Shown piece after piece: positions 7,932-16,600 of a DNA stretch of 64,000 nt; within the stretch, counting starts at the first letter, position 1, and each line of letters starts with the position of its first letter. This DNA comes from Gammaproteobacteria bacterium. Lineage in GTDB: Bacteria; Pseudomonadota; Gammaproteobacteria; Pseudomonadales; Pseudohongiellaceae. The notes below the pieces were generated by a model. It was not told where the DNA came from and made no database searches. It saw only the letters and a list, made by a program, of their open reading frames with translations. The stretch lies in assembly GCA_012960305.1 (NCBI GenBank), contig DUBM01000011.1:310001-374000 (forward strand), in the 5' to 3' direction. A program made the translations under genes and the position numbers.

Positions 7932-9122
7932 ATGTTCAACATCCTTAACAGCATTCGCGTCATCGACATCACAACTGTTGTGTTGGGTCCATTTGCTACA
8001 CAAATCCTCGGTGATTTCGGCGCAGAAATCATTAAAGTTGAAAACCTGAAGGGCGATATGATGCGCACAGTTCGTCCAGGAAAGTCTGATGAGATGGGTG
8101 CTGGCTTTATAAATTGCAATCGCAACAAAGATTCTATCGCCATTGATCTAAAAACTGAGCAAGGCAGAGAAGTTCTTTATCGACTAGTCAAAACAGCTGA
8201 TGTCGTGGTTCACAATATGCGCAATAAGACGGCAGTGAATTTAGGAATTGGCTACGAAGACATTAAAGAGCTCAATCCAGAGATTGTATATTGCAGCGCA
8301 CAAGGATTTGGAGAGCAGGGGCCAAGTGCTGATGTGCCTGCCTATGATGACATCATTCAAGCGGCAAGTGGCTTGGCCTACTTAAATGCCGATGAAGGCG
8401 GAAGCCCGCGTTACCTGCCGACTATTGTTGCTGACAAAGTATCAGGGTTTCAATTAGCAATTGCTGTTCTATGCGGAATTGTTAATAAACTTAGAACAGG
8501 AAAGGGTTGTTTCATTGAATCCCCAATGTTCGAAGGTCTTGTTGCTTTCTTGATGGCAGAGCAGATGGCAGGTCAAAGCTACGTTCCTACTACTGGCGGA
8601 ACGGGTTATGATCGCCTGACTGCCCCCTACAGACGACCCTACCCAACAGCCGATGGCTACATCGCAATTCTTCCTTACAGCACAAAAAACTGGATTGAGT
8701 TTTTTACCTTGGTCGGAAGGCCAGAATTAGCGAAATTGGAAATCGTTACCAATACGATCAAGCGTAATGAAAACATAAATACGCTTTACGAAAAACTCAA
8801 CGAGATTGCACCAGAAAAAACCACTGATGAATGGTGTGAGCTGCTCCGCTCTACCAACATACCTCACACCAGGGTAAATCAGTTGAATGATTTATTGGAA
8901 AATGAACATTTACAGAAGGTGAAACTGTTCGAGGAATACCAGCATCCAAGTGAAGGATCTATGCGACAAGTGAGATCTCATTATTCAGTAACTGGTGTAG
9001 AAAAAAGCGCAGATAAACCTGCTCAATTAATAGGGCAATCAACAGAAGAGATTCTCACTAACCTTGGACTCAATAGTGAAGAAATTCAACAGTTGGCAGC
9101 CGCAGGTGTAATCAACAAATAA
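7932..9122 (+). CDS. CaiB/BaiF family (class III) CoA-transferase
   Basis: 396 residues. The N-terminus has the family start (IRVIDITTVVLGPFATQILGDFGAEIIKVE), then NRNKDSIAIDLK and AYDDIIQAASG near residue 138, whose first or second Asp is the expected catalytic residue. Cytoplasmic, forming intertwined dimers in characterised members. A weak AAGGCAG lies about 12 bases before ATG 7932. It is only distantly similar to the transferase at 1776-2963, so this is a second, functionally distinct paralogue rather than a recent duplicate. No acyl-CoA dehydrogenase or racemase neighbours help define the acid. It converges on yaeQ across a 33-base gap holding a hairpin. Confidence 0.9.
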   Translation: MFNILNSIRVIDITTVVLGPFATQILGDFGAEIIKVENLKGDMMRTVRPGKSDEMGAGFINCNRNKDSIAIDLKTEQGREVLYRLVKTADVVVHNMRNKTAVNLGIGYEDIKELNPEIVYCSAQGFGEQGPSADVPAYDDIIQAASGLAYLNADEGGSPRYLPTIVADKVSGFQLAIAVLCGIVNKLRTGKGCFIESPMFEGLVAFLMAEQMAGQSYVPTTGGTGYDRLTAPYRRPYPTADGYIAILPYSTKNWIEFFTLVGRPELAKLEIVTNTIKRNENINTLYEKLNEIAPEKTTDEWCELLRSTNIPHTRVNQLNDLLENEHLQKVKLFEEYQHPSEGSMRQVRSHYSVTGVEKSADKPAQLIGQSTEEILTNLGLNSEEIQQLAAAGVINK

Positions 9123-9160
9123 GCTGTAAAATTTATCAATGTTGTTAAGTGCAGCTTATT
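9118..9160. terminator. Hairpin between convergent CoA-transferase and yaeQ genes
   Basis: AATAAGCTG at 9118-9126 is the exact inverted repeat of CAGCTTATT at 9152-9160, with a 25-base loop. The arms include both stop codons. There is no strong T-run on either strand, so it is at best a weak bidirectional terminator. Confidence 0.35.
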
Positions 9161-9686
9161 GAAGTTCTTCACAAATGACTTCACATTCTCCCTGCGCTGC
9201 TGAAAAATAGATAGAATCGCCACTAATGCTGATCGACATATCCATAGTTCGCTCTAACAATTTGGCAAGAGCTTGCATTCCTTCCCAATTGAATCGAGTC
9301 ACCGAAGCGCTGAATAACTTAAAATTCTCTTGATTCTGATTCCACCAGGTATCAGATTTACTGTTGAAACAATAAACTTTTACTGCTTTGGCGATACGGC
9401 TGGCTTTCTTAATTCTATCACTGGCCGGCTCACCAACGTCAATCCAAGACAATAGAGTCCCATCTAAGCTATGAGCCCAAATATCTGGCTCTTCGACTGA
9501 ACTGAGCCCTTTAGCAAATGACAGAGCATCATCAGCATTAAGACAAAAAGCCAGAACTCGTGCCATCATTCGCTCGGGAGTCTCAGAAGGATGTTGCGCT
9601 AGGGTCAGATTGTAAGTTTCGTACTGATCTGTGTTTAAATTCGACAGTGAGATGTGGCATTTATATATTGTGGGCTTTAGCGCCAA
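9156..9686 (-). CDS. yaeQ: YaeQ family protein
   Basis: 176 residues. Recognised by ALKPTIYK at the start, LAQHPSETPERMMARVLAFCLNA, FAKGLSSVEEPDIWAHSLDG and LLSWIDVGEP, all landmarks of YaeQ. The start is chosen as TTG 9686: this gives the canonical MALKxTIYK N-terminus and puts AAGGA seven bases upstream, whereas the ATG two codons earlier lies only about two bases after the SD and the longest frame (from 9776) adds unrelated residues. The fold belongs to the PD-(D/E)XK nuclease-like superfamily; the cellular function of YaeQ is not settled. Length matches the E. coli protein (about 180). Divergent from dbpA, which begins about 170 bases away. Confidence 0.9.
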   Translation of the reverse strand: MALKPTIYKCHISLSNLNTDQYETYNLTLAQHPSETPERMMARVLAFCLNADDALSFAKGLSSVEEPDIWAHSLDGTLLSWIDVGEPASDRIKKASRIAKAVKVYCFNSKSDTWWNQNQENFKLFSASVTRFNWEGMQALAKLLERTMDMSISISGDSIYFSAAQGECEVICEELQ

Positions 9687-9815
9687 AACCATTTCCTTTT
9701 GATGAGATACATAACATTGCAAAATTAATTCGTGACAAGCCTTAATTGAAAATCTCGTCAAGAATACAGTATTCATCGCAATATTCGATAGCTTCTAATG
9801 CCCCCACCAAATATC

Positions 9816-9824
9816 TGCTATGAT
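9816..9824 (+). promoter_or_regulatory. Probable extended -10 promoter of dbpA
   Basis: TGCTATGAT is a match to an extended -10 (TGnTATAAT). No convincing -35 is visible 17 bases upstream (TAATGC), which extended -10 promoters tolerate. Transcription would start near 9831, so the in-frame ATGs at 9820/9823 could not be used and translation should begin at 9859. Confidence 0.45.
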
Positions 9825-9858
9825 GCGCGCCCAACTGACTCAGGCCCAAACTAAAGCA

Positions 9859-11253
9859 ATGAGCTCTTCCCACTCTACATCCTTTAAATCTCTCCCTCTG
9901 CGGCCCGAGCTTCAAACGAACATTGCGACCCTTGCTTATGATTCGATGACGCCAGTTCAGGCTCAGTCGCTGCCTCACTTACTTACCGGCAAAGATGTAA
10001 TCGCCCAAGCAAAAACTGGTAGTGGCAAAACAGCGGCTTTTGCAATTAGTTTACTAAATAAATTGGAGGCGCAGTCCTATCGTACGCAAGTGCTGGTGTT
10101 GTGCCCAACTAGAGAATTAGCTGAACAAGTCGCTGCAGAGATTCGCCGTCTAGCAAGTACAATTCCAAACGTTAAGCTGCTTACTCTATGTGGTGGCAAG
10201 CCTATGGGGCCACAACTCGCCTCTCTACGCCGAGATCCACACATCGTAGTGGGAACCCCCGGCAGAATTCTAAAACATATTGAGAAAGAAACATTGCATC
10301 TCGATTCTGTGCAGACTCTGGTGTTGGACGAGGCTGACCGCATGTTGGACATGGGCTTCCATGACGATATTATGGAAATAATCAGCAAAACGCCCAGCTC
10401 AAGACAATCGTTGTTATTCTCAGCAACTTACTCAGAAAGTATCAAAAAAATTAGCAAAAGCGTCCAAAATAACCCTGTAGATATTCGAGTGGAAGGCAGT
10501 TTCAGCAGTGCAGATACCGATGAAGTCTTCATTTTGGTTGAAAACCACGAACGGACTGAAACTCTATTTAAAGTTATTGCTCACTATAGCCCGGAATCAA
10601 GCATCGTTTTTTGTAACACGAAGCAACAATGCCAGAAGCTGGAAAAAGAGCTTAAGGACAAAGATTTACACGCGCTGGCCTTACATGGCGACTTAGAGCA
10701 ATTTGAACGGGATCAAGTCTTGGCTCAGTTTTCCGGCAAGGCCAGCTCCATTCTGATAGCCACTGATGTTGCAGCGCGCGGCCTCGATATAAAAGAATTA
10801 GCGGCTGTCATTAACTTTGAATTAAGTCGAGATCCAGAGGTCTATATTCACCGCATAGGTAGAACAGCTCGTGCAGGAAGCAAGGGCTTGGCAGTGAGCC
10901 TTTTCACAACAATGGATAAGCGGCAATTAAAAGCTATCGAAGAATATCAAGGTGCTACGGCAGTAACTACGGTGGAGAAAACCAGCTTAGATGTACCAGC
11001 CGCTTTCAAACTCTATCCACCGATGGTCACGCTGTTTGTGAACGCAGGACGCAAGGAAAAGTTAAGAGCTGGAGATTTGCTTGGCGCATTGACCGCGAGC
11101 GGAGAAATCCTCGGCGACCAAATAGGCAAGATTACTTTATTCGACAAAATTGCCTACGTCGCCGTCCAGCAACAGATAGCCAAAAAAGCATTGGCGATTC
11201 TTACCGATGGCAAGATAAAAGGCAGGAAGATCCGAGTTCGCCGCATTCTCTAG
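9859..11253 (+). CDS. dbpA: ATP-dependent RNA helicase DbpA
   Basis: 464 residues from ATG 9859, typical for DbpA. DEAD-box motifs are all present in order: Q motif region MTPVQAQS, motif I AKTGSGKT, Ia PTRELAEQ, Ib VGTPGRI, DEAD in LDEADRML, SAT in LFSATYS, then DVAARGLDI and HRIGRTARAG in the second RecA domain. The roughly 75 C-terminal residues (GRKEKLRAGDLLGALT...GRKIRVRRIL) are the DbpA RNA-binding domain, which in E. coli recognises hairpin 92 of 23S rRNA during late assembly of the 50S subunit. An upstream frame to ATG 9820 overlaps the predicted -10 box and is not used. Probably monocistronic; converges on purT. Confidence 0.95.
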   Translation: MSSSHSTSFKSLPLRPELQTNIATLAYDSMTPVQAQSLPHLLTGKDVIAQAKTGSGKTAAFAISLLNKLEAQSYRTQVLVLCPTRELAEQVAAEIRRLASTIPNVKLLTLCGGKPMGPQLASLRRDPHIVVGTPGRILKHIEKETLHLDSVQTLVLDEADRMLDMGFHDDIMEIISKTPSSRQSLLFSATYSESIKKISKSVQNNPVDIRVEGSFSSADTDEVFILVENHERTETLFKVIAHYSPESSIVFCNTKQQCQKLEKELKDKDLHALALHGDLEQFERDQVLAQFSGKASSILIATDVAARGLDIKELAAVINFELSRDPEVYIHRIGRTARAGSKGLAVSLFTTMDKRQLKAIEEYQGATAVTTVEKTSLDVPAAFKLYPPMVTLFVNAGRKEKLRAGDLLGALTASGEILGDQIGKITLFDKIAYVAVQQQIAKKALAILTDGKIKGRKIRVRRIL

Positions 11254-11329
11254 CATTGAAAGTTCTAGCAATAATAGTGACGAGAAAAAACGCTTACTCT
11301 TTAGGTGTGTCGTCCATTCTCCATACTAG

Positions 11330-11350
11330 CATTTGTTTCTAGAACAAATG
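11330..11350. terminator. Short hairpin in the dbpA/purT convergent gap
   Basis: CATTTGTT (11330-11337) and AACAAATG (11343-11350) form an 8-bp stem with a 5-base loop, 2 bases beyond the purT stop. No T-run follows on the minus strand, so termination strength is doubtful. Confidence 0.3.
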
Positions 11351-11352
11351 AC

Positions 11353-12534
11353 CTAAGTTTTTACTTTTACAGTTGCAGCGACAGCCAAGGCATTTTCAGT
11401 CGCCTGTTCTATTGATTCTGCTCTTGCTAACCCCACTCCCATTCTGCGCTTGCCAACGACTTCCGGTTTTCCAAATAAACGAATAGAAGTATCAGGCTGA
11501 GCCAGTGCAGCTTGGAGATTACCAAATTCAGATTCTGTTGAGTTGCCCTCAACCAAGATAACGGCGGAGGCAGAGGGACCATGAAAATGAATATTGGGAA
11601 TGCTCAACCCCAATATTGCTCTTGCGTGCAAAGCGAATTCTGATAAGTCCTGGGAAATTAAGGTAACCATACCGGTATCGTGAGGGCGTGGAGAGACTTC
11701 ACTAAAGTAGACATCATCACCTTTAATAAATAACTCAACACCGAAAATACCTCGGCCGCCCAAGGCATCAGTTACCCGCTTGGCTATGTCCCGAGATTTT
11801 TGCAAGGCGACACTGCTCATATCTTGAGGCTGCCATGATTCACGATAGTCACCATCCTCTTGTCGATGTCCAATAGGTTCACAGAAGCTCACACCGTCAA
11901 CATGTCGAACGGTCAATAGTGTAATTTCATAATCAAAATCAACAAAGCCTTCGACTATAACCTTGCCTGCTCCGGCGCGACCTCCAGCCTGGGCATACTC
12001 CCAGGAACTTTCAACATCAACTTCGCTCTTAACAGTACTTTGACCTTTACCGGACGAACTCATGATCGGCTTAATCACGCAAGGAATGCCAACTTCTTTA
12101 ATTGCATCTAGGTATTCTTCTTTAGTCTCAGCAAACTTAAAGAGTGATGTTGCAATACCTAACTCTTCTGCTGCCAAACGGCGTATCCCTTCTCGATTCA
12201 TTGTTAAACTTGCCGCACGCGCTGTTGGAATAACCGTATGGCCTTCATTTTCCAAATCAACCAAGGTGTCGGTTGCAATAGCTTCAATTTCGGGAACAAT
12301 ATAATCCGGCTTCTCTTCTTCAATTATTTTCCGCAAGGCATCGCCGTCCAACATCGAGAAGGCATAACTCCGATCGGCTACTTGCATAGCGGGTGCATTC
12401 TCATAACGATCACAGGCGATGACCTCTACACCTAGGCGCTGTAACTCGATAACCACTTCTTTGCCTAACTCACCAGAGCCCAGCATTAACACTTTAGTGG
12501 CTGTCGATGAGAATGGTGTGCCGATCTTGGACAT
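11353..12534 (-). CDS. purT: Phosphoribosylglycinamide formyltransferase 2 (formate-dependent)
   Basis: 393 residues from ATG 12534, one residue longer than E. coli PurT. AAGGAAG seven bases upstream fixes the start; the longer frame to 12588 runs into an inverted repeat. ATP-grasp enzyme that makes formyl-GAR from GAR, formate and ATP in purine synthesis. Landmarks: [31 protein letters not shown] at the N-terminus, [24 protein letters not shown] in the ATP-binding lobe, [19 protein letters not shown], and [20 protein letters not shown] metal-binding segment (here [16 protein letters not shown]). Intact active-site regions. A 12-bp perfect inverted repeat embraces a -10 box upstream (see separate entry), pointing to specific control. 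Confidence 0.96.
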   Translation of the reverse strand: MSKIGTPFSSTATKVLMLGSGELGKEVVIELQRLGVEVIACDRYENAPAMQVADRSYAFSMLDGDALRKIIEEEKPDYIVPEIEAIATDTLVDLENEGHTVIPTARAASLTMNREGIRRLAAEELGIATSLFKFAETKEEYLDAIKEVGIPCVIKPIMSSSGKGQSTVKSEVDVESSWEYAQAGGRAGAGKVIVEGFVDFDYEITLLTVRHVDGVSFCEPIGHRQEDGDYRESWQPQDMSSVALQKSRDIAKRVTDALGGRGIFGVELFIKGDDVYFSEVSPRPHDTGMVTLISQDLSEFALHARAILGLSIPNIHFHGPSASAVILVEGNSTESEFGNLQAALAQPDTSIRLFGKPEVVGKRRMGVGLARAESIEQATENALAVAATVKVKT

Positions 12535-12583
12535 AAAGTCTTCCTTGGATTCAAATAATGAATTGTTGATTTTTGAACGAAGT

Positions 12584-12630
12584 GACACTAATAAGCTTTT
12601 TATCTGTTAGATTATAAACTTATTAGTGTC
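12584..12630 (-). promoter_or_regulatory. purT promoter within a perfect 12-bp inverted repeat (possible operator)
   Basis: GACACTAATAAG at 12584-12595 and its exact inverse complement at 12619-12630 are separated by 23 bases. On the minus strand the spacer begins TTTATAATCT, containing a consensus -10 TATAAT about 80 bases before the purT start; the -35 is weak. The arms flank the -10, so a bound dimer or an RNA hairpin could block transcription. It does not resemble the E. coli PurR site. It could alternatively be a terminator of the upstream cytochrome gene, but there is no T-run. Confidence 0.45.
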
Positions 12631-12664
12631 CTGAAATTTATTCAGAGCGTTAAGCGAGGGTCGA

Positions 12665-13246
12665 TCAGTACGGGTATCCTTGCAACCTTGGCTGACCAGG
12701 GAACCAATCCGGGACTTGCGCCCAGTTATCACGATTCGGCATTTGAATCTGCGGTAGGCTCACCTCATCAAGCACCATTAAGTCGTCCTCGATAACATCG
12801 TTTAAGAAGAATAGATAGGCTGTTATCGAATAGACTTCATCAGGAGTGAGAGTGCCTTCTTGACCAAGCGGCATGCCCCGATTGATGAAATCCCACACTG
12901 TGGTAGCAAAGGGTGAACGAATTGGCAGCACTCGCCCGTATTGCCAGGGGTCGTCAACTTCTCCTACGTCTCTTTTTATTAATCTCGGTGCAAGGCCGCC
13001 TGCTCCCGTAGTCCCGTGGCAACCTGCACAGCCTTTCGAAAGATAGAGCTCCGAACCTTGGTTTGCTGTGCCGCTACCCACAGGCAATTCATCACCAGTG
13101 GGACTAATAGCAATATCCCAGGCTTCGATCTCACCAGCAGTCGGCGTTCTACCTAAGCCGAAAGTGGGCGACTGCGCATTCGCAGAGATGCCCAGAAACA
13201 TTAATAACGGAAGAAACTTAAGCAATCGCATTGTGAATACTGCCAT
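12665..13246 (-). CDS. Periplasmic monohaem cytochrome c, partner of the SoxC-like dehydrogenase
   Basis: 193 residues with a Sec signal peptide (LLKFLPLLMFLGISANAQ). One haem motif, CAGCH, near residue 73 and a probable axial Met in NRGMPLGQEG. Shape and position match the cytochrome subunit of SorAB/SoxCD-type sulfite dehydrogenases, which takes electrons from the molybdenum centre. It is shorter than dihaem SoxD. The start at ATG 13246 has GGAGG about ten bases upstream and overlaps the end of the SoxC-like gene by 29 bases; ATG 13231 is a second option. The overlap implies a coupled two-gene operon. Confidence 0.85.
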   Translation of the reverse strand: MAVFTMRLLKFLPLLMFLGISANAQSPTFGLGRTPTAGEIEAWDIAISPTGDELPVGSGTANQGSELYLSKGCAGCHGTTGAGGLAPRLIKRDVGEVDDPWQYGRVLPIRSPFATTVWDFINRGMPLGQEGTLTPDEVYSITAYLFFLNDVIEDDLMVLDEVSLPQIQMPNRDNWAQVPDWFPGQPRLQGYPY

Positions 13247-14465
13247 CGCTATCGACCCTCCAAGGTTGAATCGAATTATCCTGACCTCTTACACGAGGTG
13301 GTTGATCTGGCGGCTGATTCCAGAATTCAGCGACTTGTGCTCGTGATGGCTGTACCTGGCCGATTTCATCTATGCAGCGTGACTGTAATTCACAGGCCGA
13401 ACCATCCCAATCCCATTCGAAGGTGAATCTGGTATGGGCCATAGGCTGCGCTGTACCACGCAGCTTGGCATCTGTCCAAGTAAGCCCACCATCGGTAGTG
13501 ACTTCGACCCTATCGACTCGACCACCTCCTGACCAAGCCAAGCCACTCACTTCATAGAAGCCCTTACCAGGCAATTGCTGACCACCAGAAGGATGGGTGA
13601 TCACAGATTTTGGCCCTATTTGATAACCTAGAGCTGCATTAACAGGGTCTTGAGTAAGATGACCATAGTCGTTGTAAGTCATGTAGTAACGGTCTACAAC
13701 CTTAATTCGTCGCAGCCATTTCACGTTGAAGATTCCCTCAAAACCGGGGGCGAGCATTCGTAATGGAAAACCTTGCTGTGGGCGCACATCTTCGCCATTC
13801 ATTCCATAGCAAATCAGCACATCGTCCATGGCTTTAGTCATAGGTATACTGGATGCCCCTTTCACTTCCTCAACACCTTCAGCAACGATCCAATCTGCAT
13901 CATCTTGCACGCCTGCTTCTTCAAGCAAGGTGGATAGAAGCACCCCGGTCCACTCGGCGTTACTAGTCATGCCGTGGGTTTCCTGAACAGTAGTGTGGCG
14001 GCGATTTGATCGGTTGCCGGCGCATTCAATGAAATGCATACGAGTCACAGAAGGTAGTCGCTTAATTTCTTCCATCGTGAAGACCAGAGGCCGTTCCACC
14101 ATGCCATGAATCATCAACCGATGCTCCGCTGGATTGATATCTGGAACATAGGAGCCACGAGTCGTGCCCATATAGTGCAGCGACGAAGGCGTAACCACAC
14201 CAACCGAGTCCTGCAGCGGAGTCGCGATATGAAAATCGAGACCGAAGGTATCAGGAGATGCGCGACCACCGTGGGGTATACGCTCAGAAGTAACGAAGCG
14301 AGAACGATCGCCGTAGCCCACTAGCTCGTCAGTACCAAGAATGTTTGCGGGTACCGGCGCAACTGCCTGGCCTAGTGCAGGTTCAGCCGCTCCTAAGGTC
14401 AAACCACCAGCTACGGCGGCACTGCGTTTTAAAAATTCTCGTCGATCTGTTTTTTGGGAATCCAT
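13218..14465 (-). CDS. soxC: SoxC-like sulfite dehydrogenase, molybdopterin subunit (Tat-exported)
   Basis: 415 residues. The twin-arginine signal DRREFLKRSAAVAGG is followed by a cleavable AEPALGQA region. The sulfite oxidase-type molybdopterin domain contains HFIECAGNRSN, whose Cys ligates molybdenum, and GASSIPMTKAMDDVLICYGMNGE; the C-terminal dimerisation domain has AWSGGGRVDRVEVTTDGG. Expected reaction: oxidation of sulfite, or of a sulfane-like intermediate in Sox systems, in the periplasm with electrons passed to the overlapping cytochrome gene. No soxXA, soxYZ or soxB is nearby, so a stand-alone sulfite dehydrogenase is more likely than a full Sox pathway; the symbol indicates family only. 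GGAGAAG precedes ATG 14465. Divergent from the exported FAH-fold gene. Confidence 0.88.
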   Translation of the reverse strand: MDSQKTDRREFLKRSAAVAGGLTLGAAEPALGQAVAPVPANILGTDELVGYGDRSRFVTSERIPHGGRASPDTFGLDFHIATPLQDSVGVVTPSSLHYMGTTRGSYVPDINPAEHRLMIHGMVERPLVFTMEEIKRLPSVTRMHFIECAGNRSNRRHTTVQETHGMTSNAEWTGVLLSTLLEEAGVQDDADWIVAEGVEEVKGASSIPMTKAMDDVLICYGMNGEDVRPQQGFPLRMLAPGFEGIFNVKWLRRIKVVDRYYMTYNDYGHLTQDPVNAALGYQIGPKSVITHPSGGQQLPGKGFYEVSGLAWSGGGRVDRVEVTTDGGLTWTDAKLRGTAQPMAHTRFTFEWDWDGSACELQSRCIDEIGQVQPSRAQVAEFWNQPPDQPPRVRGQDNSIQPWRVDSDGSIHNAIA

Positions 14466-14726
14466 GGTCTTCTCCTTATCAGATGAAGCCTTATTAGGTG
14501 AGATAGCCTGAAAATCGGTTTTTGTGTGCCAAAATTATATGCCAAGGCAGGCCAAACCAAAAGCACTTTGAAGGCTCTTAGGCGCCCTAATCTACTATCA
14601 AATAACTGGACAAAGGCCCTATGGGAGAGATACCTTTCGTTTGTCTTGAACACCTAACAGAAACATTTAATACTAATAATAAGTCCTATCCATCTAGACA
14701 GTGCATACCTTGCACGGGAGTAAGAT

Positions 14727-15890
14727 ATGATAAGAAAGTCCCTATTTACCCTGATACTGGTTGCAACCCTCGCTATTTTAGTCAAGCCAACTAATGTCTT
14801 AGCCCAAGCCATGGAGTCGATTATACCGTTCAAAGTCGGAACATTTGCGATTAACGACGTACCCACAGTTGGTCTGGTCTTGCAGAACGACGAGCTAATC
14901 GTTGACCTTGCAGGCGCTAACCGCGCCATGGAGTTGTTGCCACAGTACAGCGCGGTGAATATCCCTGAAGATATGCTCGGGCTCATCTCACAGTATGAGT
15001 ATGGCCTAAAATTCCGAGTTTATGAGGTCGTAAACTGGTTGGTGGCCCAGGATCTGCTAAGTGGCAGTGACCGACGCAGCTTCGTACACCCTGTGAATTC
15101 CGTAGACATTATGGCTCCTATTCAATATCCGAGCAAAATCATGAACGCTGCGGTGAATTTCTATACCCACGCTTGCGAAGGATGTAACGATGATGAGCAA
15201 GCGGCTCGAACTCGCGAACGGCAAGTGAACCGAGGCGTTCCCTACCTGTTTTTGAAGCCTACTCGCGGCGCCGTTATCGGCGATGGTGACGATATCATCA
15301 TGCCTTATGGGCGTGATCGCATCGAGTGGGAAGTTGAGATGGCTATCGTTTTTGGCCGTACAGGCAAATATATTTCTGCCGACCGCGCCTATGATCACGT
15401 ATTCGGTTACATGGTCGCGATGGATATTTCTGACCGCGGTGGACGCCCACCTGGTGGCTTCGGCTCCGGTTCAGACTGGTTTGTCGGCAAAGGTCATGAT
15501 ACTTTTGCGCCTCAAGGTCCTTGGATCGTGCCTAAAGAATTCTATGGTGATCCCATGGAGCGGCTACATCAGACTTTGGTCATTGATGGTGTCACAGTTC
15601 AGGAAGCCCGAGCTGGCGACATGATCCACAATATCCCTGAGCTCATTGAATACGCGTCCTCTCTTATCACTGTCTTCCCTGGCGATGTCATGCAGAGTGG
15701 TACTTCAGGAGGGACGGGTGCTGGCCGTGTTGAGCGCGCATCAGGCTCTGGATATCTGATCGACGGTGAGACTATCAGTGCCAATATCGAGGGGATCGGC
15801 ACACTGACCCATACAGTCAGAATTGAAACTAGCGTTCCAGACGACCTGTCTGGCTCTCAACTACCACCAGTTAGCTCATATAGAAACTAA
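14727..15890 (+). CDS. Fumarylacetoacetate hydrolase-fold protein with signal peptide
   Basis: 387 residues. Residues 1-27 form a Sec signal (SLFTLILVATLAILVKPTNVLAQA), unusual because most FAH-fold enzymes are cytosolic. The remainder is a normal FAH catalytic domain: NAAVNFYTHACEGC, YLFLKPTRGAVIGDGDDI, then DRIEWEVEMAIVFGR holding the acidic metal ligands, and YMVAMDISDRGGRPPGG with the metal-binding Asp; PGDVMQSGTSGGTGAGR closes the active site. Family reactions are C-C bond hydrolysis or decarboxylation of beta-diketo or oxo acids. A periplasmic member suggests substrates are partly cleaved before uptake, or the fold has another use. GGGAGTAAGAT precedes the ATG. Monocistronic, followed by a strong terminator. 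Confidence 0.85.
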   Translation: MIRKSLFTLILVATLAILVKPTNVLAQAMESIIPFKVGTFAINDVPTVGLVLQNDELIVDLAGANRAMELLPQYSAVNIPEDMLGLISQYEYGLKFRVYEVVNWLVAQDLLSGSDRRSFVHPVNSVDIMAPIQYPSKIMNAAVNFYTHACEGCNDDEQAARTRERQVNRGVPYLFLKPTRGAVIGDGDDIIMPYGRDRIEWEVEMAIVFGRTGKYISADRAYDHVFGYMVAMDISDRGGRPPGGFGSGSDWFVGKGHDTFAPQGPWIVPKEFYGDPMERLHQTLVIDGVTVQEARAGDMIHNIPELIEYASSLITVFPGDVMQSGTSGGTGAGRVERASGSGYLIDGETISANIEGIGTLTHTVRIETSVPDDLSGSQLPPVSSYRN

Positions 15891-15919
15891 CTGTTCGTAG
15901 CAAACGCTGATAACGAATT

Positions 15920-15959
15920 AAAGGGCGTCGACCGAGTTTAACCGATCGACGCCCTTTTT
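15920..15959 (+). terminator. Rho-independent terminator after the exported FAH gene
   Basis: A 12-bp GC-rich stem (15920-15931 with 15946-15957), 14-base loop, then a run of Ts to 15959, 30 bases after the stop codon. Clear intrinsic terminator. Confidence 0.85.
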
Positions 15960-16021
15960 CTTTGCCTGGGTATTTCTACTAAAGATTCGCTGCTCGCTTC
16001 GAAACCCGAATTTTCCACGTC

Positions 16022-16597
16022 TCACAATTCAGGAAATTCTTCACTAGCTGCGTATCGTCGATATCCTTCTGCCATCAAACGAGCACATTCATTCGGAGTC
16101 GATCCCCCGTTGAAAAAACCCTCACAAGCTTCTGCAACCAGCTCGGGTAATTCAGTCAACACCCAGTCTCGAGCATCGAAGTATATTTGCATATCATTTG
16201 AGCTGGTCTCAACGGCAACGATCACACCATCAATAAAAGAAATGGTAAATGTATCCGTTACATTGAAATCAATACCCAAGGCAAGCATCGGATCGTCTTC
16301 AACTGTAACTGAACAACTTGCGACATTCAGCTCTTGGATGACACAAGGTTTACGCGCAACAATCTTGTAGTTTCCACCCTCAGCCCAACCCTGATAATAA
16401 ACAACAGATGGAATTGAACTTGATGCTTGGGAAAGAGCACCTTCTAAAGCAATAGAGTTAAAGGAATAGAAAGTATCTATGAACGCTTCTGCAGTGGGCA
16501 ACAAAGACTCATTTTGGTATTGAGTCTTTGAGTCCTTGTACACGGAGCAGGCACTTAAACTAAGCAACATGAAAAATAAGACACCGAGATTTTCCAT
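16022..16597 (-). CDS. Predicted lipoprotein of unknown function
   Basis: 191 residues. A signal peptide with lipobox (LLSLSACSVYK) predicts a lipid-anchored protein. The body has paired cysteines (PCVIQELNVASCSV; EACEGFF...NECARL) and a layout (AEAFIDTFYSFNSIALEGALS) reminiscent of SnoaL/NTF2-like folds, though I cannot assign it to a family. It begins three bases after the stop of the fatty acid hydroxylase gene, so the two form an operon. Function unknown. Confidence 0.7.
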   Translation of the reverse strand: MENLGVLFFMLLSLSACSVYKDSKTQYQNESLLPTAEAFIDTFYSFNSIALEGALSQASSSIPSVVYYQGWAEGGNYKIVARKPCVIQELNVASCSVTVEDDPMLALGIDFNVTDTFTISFIDGVIVAVETSSNDMQIYFDARDWVLTELPELVAEACEGFFNGGSTPNECARLMAEGYRRYAASEEFPEL

Positions 16598-16600
16598 AAC

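Noticed and set aside
13231-13246. Cytochrome start at ATG 13231
   Set aside because: ATG 13246 has GGAGG at about ten bases; 13231 does not. Either gives the same mature protein.
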